DNA from: DASSUW01 sp036520135
Lineage (GTDB): Bacteria > Actinomycetota > Thermoleophilia > Solirubrobacterales > Solirubrobacteraceae
Length of the DNA stretch: 10,638 nucleotides
Assembly: GCA_036520135.1 (NCBI GenBank)
Contig: DATDKF010000079.1
Span: 1 to 10,638 of the forward strand
Reading direction: 5' to 3'
Positions 6,017-10,638 of the stretch are shown one piece after another. Numbering within the stretch: position 1 is the first letter of the stretch; the number at the start of each line of letters is the position of its first letter. Position numbers and translations under genes: made by a program. Under the pieces are notes generated by a model. That model was given only the letters and a program-made list of their open reading frames with translations, made no database searches and was not told where the DNA came from.

Positions 6017-6271
6017 ATGTTCCCATCCAGACTCCTGATCGCCCTGGCGGTCGCGGTCGCCGCGCTGGTCGCCCCGCGGCTGCGGGCGCGTCCTTCCAGG
6101 CGCGGATCATCGACTCCACGCATTTGAACCTGATCGGCACCGACAACGCCGAGCAGGTCACGATCGGCCGCGATGCCCCGGGGCCGGCTGACGCACGACC
6201 AGACCCCTCCGGGCTTCGCCTCGGCGCTCGGCTTCGACACCGCGGCGCCCGGCGTCAACATCCTCCGATGA
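6017..6271 (+). pseudogene. Frameshifted remnant of a secreted calcium-binding-like protein
   Basis: The plus strand begins with an ATG at 6017 encoding a clear signal peptide (MFPSRLLIALAVAVAALVAP). The reading frame then breaks near 6078-6090. The sequence continues in a second frame as ASFQARIIDSTHLNLIGTD followed by NAEQVTIGRDA. It breaks again at the CCCCGGGG run around 6176-6183 and continues in the third frame as GRLTHDQTPPGFASALGFD and TAAPGVNILR, ending at TGA 6269-6271. Joined, these three pieces resemble the N-terminus of secreted hemolysin-type calcium-binding repeat proteins common in Solirubrobacterales. The Gly/Asp-rich repeats that should follow are missing. It is therefore a decayed, truncated gene, unless the two shifts are homopolymer sequencing errors. 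The family assignment is from recall of the THxQT-GF-S-FDTxAPGV pattern and is moderate. Confidence 0.6.
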
Positions 6272-6287
6272 GTTACATTTAGACGCA

Positions 6288-6306
6288 TACTGTCACAGCG
6301 TCACAC
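6288..6306 (+). promoter_or_regulatory. Candidate operator at the tetR 5' end
   Basis: Two direct copies of GTCACA (6292-6297 and 6300-6305) lie eight bases apart, and the first is embedded in the near-palindrome CTGTCACAG (6290-6298). They sit at the extreme 5' end of the tetR reading frame in a short AT-richer island (6270-6292) that includes TACATT (6274-6279), a possible -10 box without a clear -35. Autoregulation is common for TetR-family repressors coupled to an enzyme gene, so this is a reasonable operator candidate, but nothing more than position and symmetry supports it. Confidence 0.3.
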
Positions 6307-6861
6307 GCCGACCACCGAGGACGACCGCCTGCTCGACGCCGCGCGGGCGTGCGTCCTCGCGGTCGGCGTGCGGCGCACGACGGTCACCGACGTGGCGCGG
6401 CGGGCGCAGGTGAGCCGGATGACGCTGTACCGCCGGTTCCCCGACCTCGAGGGCGTGCTGGCCGCGCTGATGACGCGCGAGTTCGGGCGGCTGGTCTCGA
6501 CCGCCGCCGAGCAGGCGGCCGGCGCCACGACGCGCGACCGGGTGGTCGCGATGGTCGTGCACGGGTCGCGCGCGCTGGCGGAGGACCCGCTGTTCGTGCG
6601 GCTGCTCGACGTCGACCCCGAGCTGCTGCTCCCCTACGTCACGCAGCGGCTGGGCGGGATGCAGAAGATGGCCGTCGCCGCGGGCGCCGCCGCGCTCGCG
6701 GACGCCGACGGGTCGGTGCGCACCGACGCGCCGCCCGAGGTGCTGTCGGCGGCGATCGAGCTGATCGCCCGCGGCTTCGTGCTCGCGTCGCACGGCGAGC
6801 ACGAGCCCGGCCTGGACCCGTGGGCCGAGCTGGCCCGCGCGATCGACGGGTACCTGCGGCC

Positions 6862-6865
<4 letters not shown>
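6290..6865 (+). CDS. TetR-family transcriptional regulator, start codon unclear
   Basis: A one-component repressor with an N-terminal helix-turn-helix. The pattern TTEDDRLLDAARACVLAVG / VRRTTVTDVARRAQVSRMTLYRRFPDLEGVL is the complete TetR DNA-binding domain. It is followed by an all-helical ligand-binding and dimer domain, about 190 residues in all. The first ordinary start, GTG at 6368, would remove helix 1 (LLDAARACVLAVG), which is part of the fold. Upstream of it this frame runs back to a TGA at 6269-6271 and contains no ATG, GTG or TTG. CTG at 6290 is the most plausible start and is used here, but without a Shine-Dalgarno. The 3' end overlaps glpD by four bases (GTGA), so the two are coupled and the regulator probably controls glpD in response to a related ligand. 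The ligand cannot be predicted. Confidence 0.87.
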
Positions 6866-8394
<1,529 letters not shown>

Positions 8395-8428
8395 GGAGGT
8401 CGGGGACGCCGGCGCCGCGGCAGGGCCT

Positions 8429-8535
8429 GCGGACGAGCGGCAACGCGCCACTTCGCTGACTCCTTGGCGAGTTGACCGCCGTATGGGAGGTCAACTCGCC
8501 AGACGCCCCGCGGACGAGCGGCAACGCGCCATTTC
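8429..8535. repeat. Paired 26-bp direct repeats flanking a 12-bp inverted repeat
   Basis: Two direct copies at 8429-8454 and 8510-8535 differ at one base (CCACTTC versus CCATTTC). They are separated by 55 bp. Each contains GCGGCAACGC, which could fold as a GCG/CGC stem closed by a GCAA tetraloop. Between them is a perfect inverted repeat, GGCGAGTTGACC (8466-8477) and GGTCAACTCGCC (8489-8500), with an 11-base loop. The module lies 34 bp after the glpD stop and 119 bp before the next gene. The whole arrangement looks like a composite intergenic element. Only two repeat copies are present, so a CRISPR is excluded. Confidence 0.85.
8466..8500 (+). terminator. Strong hairpin downstream of glpD, possible transcription end
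   Basis: The 12-bp perfect stem with 11-base loop lies 71 bp downstream of the glpD stop. As RNA it would be very stable. It has no downstream U-tract (the following bases are AGACGCCCC), so it would be an atypical terminator; an RNA-stabilising 3' hairpin or a protein-binding palindrome are alternatives. Confidence 0.35.
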
Positions 8536-8654
8536 ACCGCTCCCCTACTCAGCCGCAGTTGACGTTCGCGGGCGCCACCGCGGCCGACAAGTCCACAGAA
8601 ACCTGGTCTTCCGACGGGTACCGGACGCACCGGTTTCAGGGAGCATCGCCCCCG

Positions 8655-9067
8655 ATGCGCCGCTGCATGCTCGCGCTCGCCGCGACAGCGCTCGTCAGTG
8701 CCACCGCCGTGCCCGCAGCCGCGGCCAAAAGCCCGTGCTCGGTGCCGGACGAGCCCGCCTGGCACAGCTGCCTGAGCGCGCTCCATCTCAAGCTCGAGGC
8801 CGGCGGCGTGCGGCTCACGCGCGCCACGCCGACGCTCGTCATCCGCTACGACGCGTGCCCCGCGCGCCTCCCGAAGCGCACCGTGGTGCTCCGCACCGGC
8901 GCCGGCGAGAAGCTCCAGCAGCAGCGCGTGAGGGGGCGCTGCCGCAGGGGCGTGGCGCGCTGGCGCACGAACCTGCGCGAGCAGGTCGAGCTCCCGTCAG
9001 GGACCGCGATCCGCAGCTACTGGTCCGCGCTCCCGGACCACAAGAAGGCGCCGAAGATCGTGCTCGA

Positions 9068-9071
<4 letters not shown>
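8655..9071 (+). CDS. Small secreted protein of unknown function
   Basis: A 138-residue protein starting at ATG 8655, preceded by AGGGAG at 8638-8643. The frame is open further upstream to 8472, but that extension crosses the repeat module and has no protein-like pattern. Residues 1-24 (MRRCMLALAATALVSATAVP, then AAAA) are a standard signal peptide with cleavage likely after the alanine run. The mature part has four cysteines (28, 39, 68, 96), which could make two disulfides, and a basic, beta-rich look (TPTLVIRYDACPARLPKRTVVLR; QVELPSGTAIRSYWSA). I do not recognise a family. It converges on clpX, with stop codons overlapping. A TTGACG at 8559-8564 could be a -35 box, but no -10 is seen; otherwise the 119 bp upstream hold nothing I can name. 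Confidence 0.7.
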
Positions 9072-10339
<1,268 letters not shown>

Positions 10340-10352
10340 TGGATCCGTCTCC

Positions 10353-10638
10353 CTAGTGCTCGGAGATCACCCTGTCGATGATGCCGTATGTGGTCGCTTC
10401 TTCCGAGCTCATGAAGTAGTCGCGATCAGTGTCCTGACGTACCTTGGCGATCTCCTGCCCGCTGTGCTCGGCGATGATCTCGTCCAGCCGGCGGCGGAGC
10501 TCGATCACTTCGCGGGCGTGGATCTCGATGTCGGTGGCCTGGCCCTGGAAGCCGGAGGACACCTGGTGGATCAGGATCTTCGCGTTGGGCAATGCCATCC
10601 GCTTGCCCTTCGCGCCGCCCGCGAGCAGCAGGGCTCCC
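10353..10638 (-). CDS. clpP: ATP-dependent Clp protease proteolytic subunit ClpP, C-terminal part
   Basis: The last 94 or so codons of ClpP, the serine protease that forms the degradation barrel used by ClpX. The frame is open from the window edge: GALLLAGGAKGKRMALPNA is followed by KILIHQVSSGFQGQATDIEI, where the His of IHQ is the catalytic histidine, then EVIELRRRLDEIIAEHSGQ, and DTDRDYFMSSEEATTYGIID, which carries the catalytic Asp. It ends VISEH. The nucleophile Ser (expected in a GSM/ASM motif just upstream) is outside the window. An internal ATG at 10598 is not the start. The stop lies 13 bp before clpX. Many actinobacteria have two clpP genes; only one is visible here. Confidence 0.97.
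   Translation of the reverse strand, partial: GALLLAGGAKGKRMALPNAKILIHQVSSGFQGQATDIEIHAREVIELRRRLDEIIAEHSGQEIAKVRQDTDRDYFMSSEEATTYGIIDRVISEH

Noticed and set aside
6268..6282. A four-codon minicistron ATG AGT TAC ATT TAG overlapping the remnant's stop
   Set aside because: Too short to support, and there is no ribosome-binding site; likely chance.

Overview
The window is very GC-rich bacterial chromosome. On the minus strand it carries the order clpP - clpX - (interruption) - valS - folC - small membrane ORF - zinc-ribbon membrane protein - ndk - maf - mreB. As I recall it, clpX-valS-folC-ndk-mreB is the ancestral actinobacterial order (for example in Streptomyces). The GC bias, the form of the genes and the remnant of a secreted beta-sandwich/calcium-binding-like protein suggest a deep-branching actinobacterium, most likely Thermoleophilia/Solirubrobacterales. 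That placement is inference, not proof.

Layout: 1-102 is the first 34 codons of mreB (minus). 103-215 is its upstream region. 216-386 is a tandem array of four ~44-bp hairpin units whose last unit runs into the maf stop codon. 379-1310 holds maf and ndk (minus, overlapping). 1339-1387 is a dispersed hairpin repeat that supplies the stop codon of the zinc-ribbon gene (1379-1948). 1976-3318 holds a 38-aa membrane ORF and folC, translationally coupled. 3318-5957 is valS, which carries a second copy of the dispersed hairpin repeat, in frame, at 3902-3949. 5958-9067 is a plus-strand block interrupting the clpX-valS neighbourhood: a frameshifted remnant (6017-6271), a TetR-family regulator and glycerol-3-phosphate dehydrogenase coupled to each other, a direct/inverted repeat module, and a small secreted protein of unknown function whose stop overlaps that of clpX. 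9068-10638 is clpX and the 3' part of clpP.

How the genes fit: the minus-strand genes are housekeeping functions (tRNA-Val charging, folate polyglutamylation, nucleotide balance and house-cleaning, cell-shape scaffold, ATP-dependent proteolysis). The junctions valS/folC, folC/small ORF and ndk/maf overlap, as expected of an operon. The plus-strand tetR-glpD pair looks like a locally regulated glycerol-phosphate oxidation unit.

Most unusual is a family of structured repeats sharing a ten-base loop (GAGCTTGCGA or one-base variant). Two dispersed copies differ by paired changes that preserve two separate stems, and one copy is read through as part of valyl-tRNA synthetase. Two genes (maf, tetR) also lack any ATG/GTG/TTG start upstream of essential N-terminal motifs.
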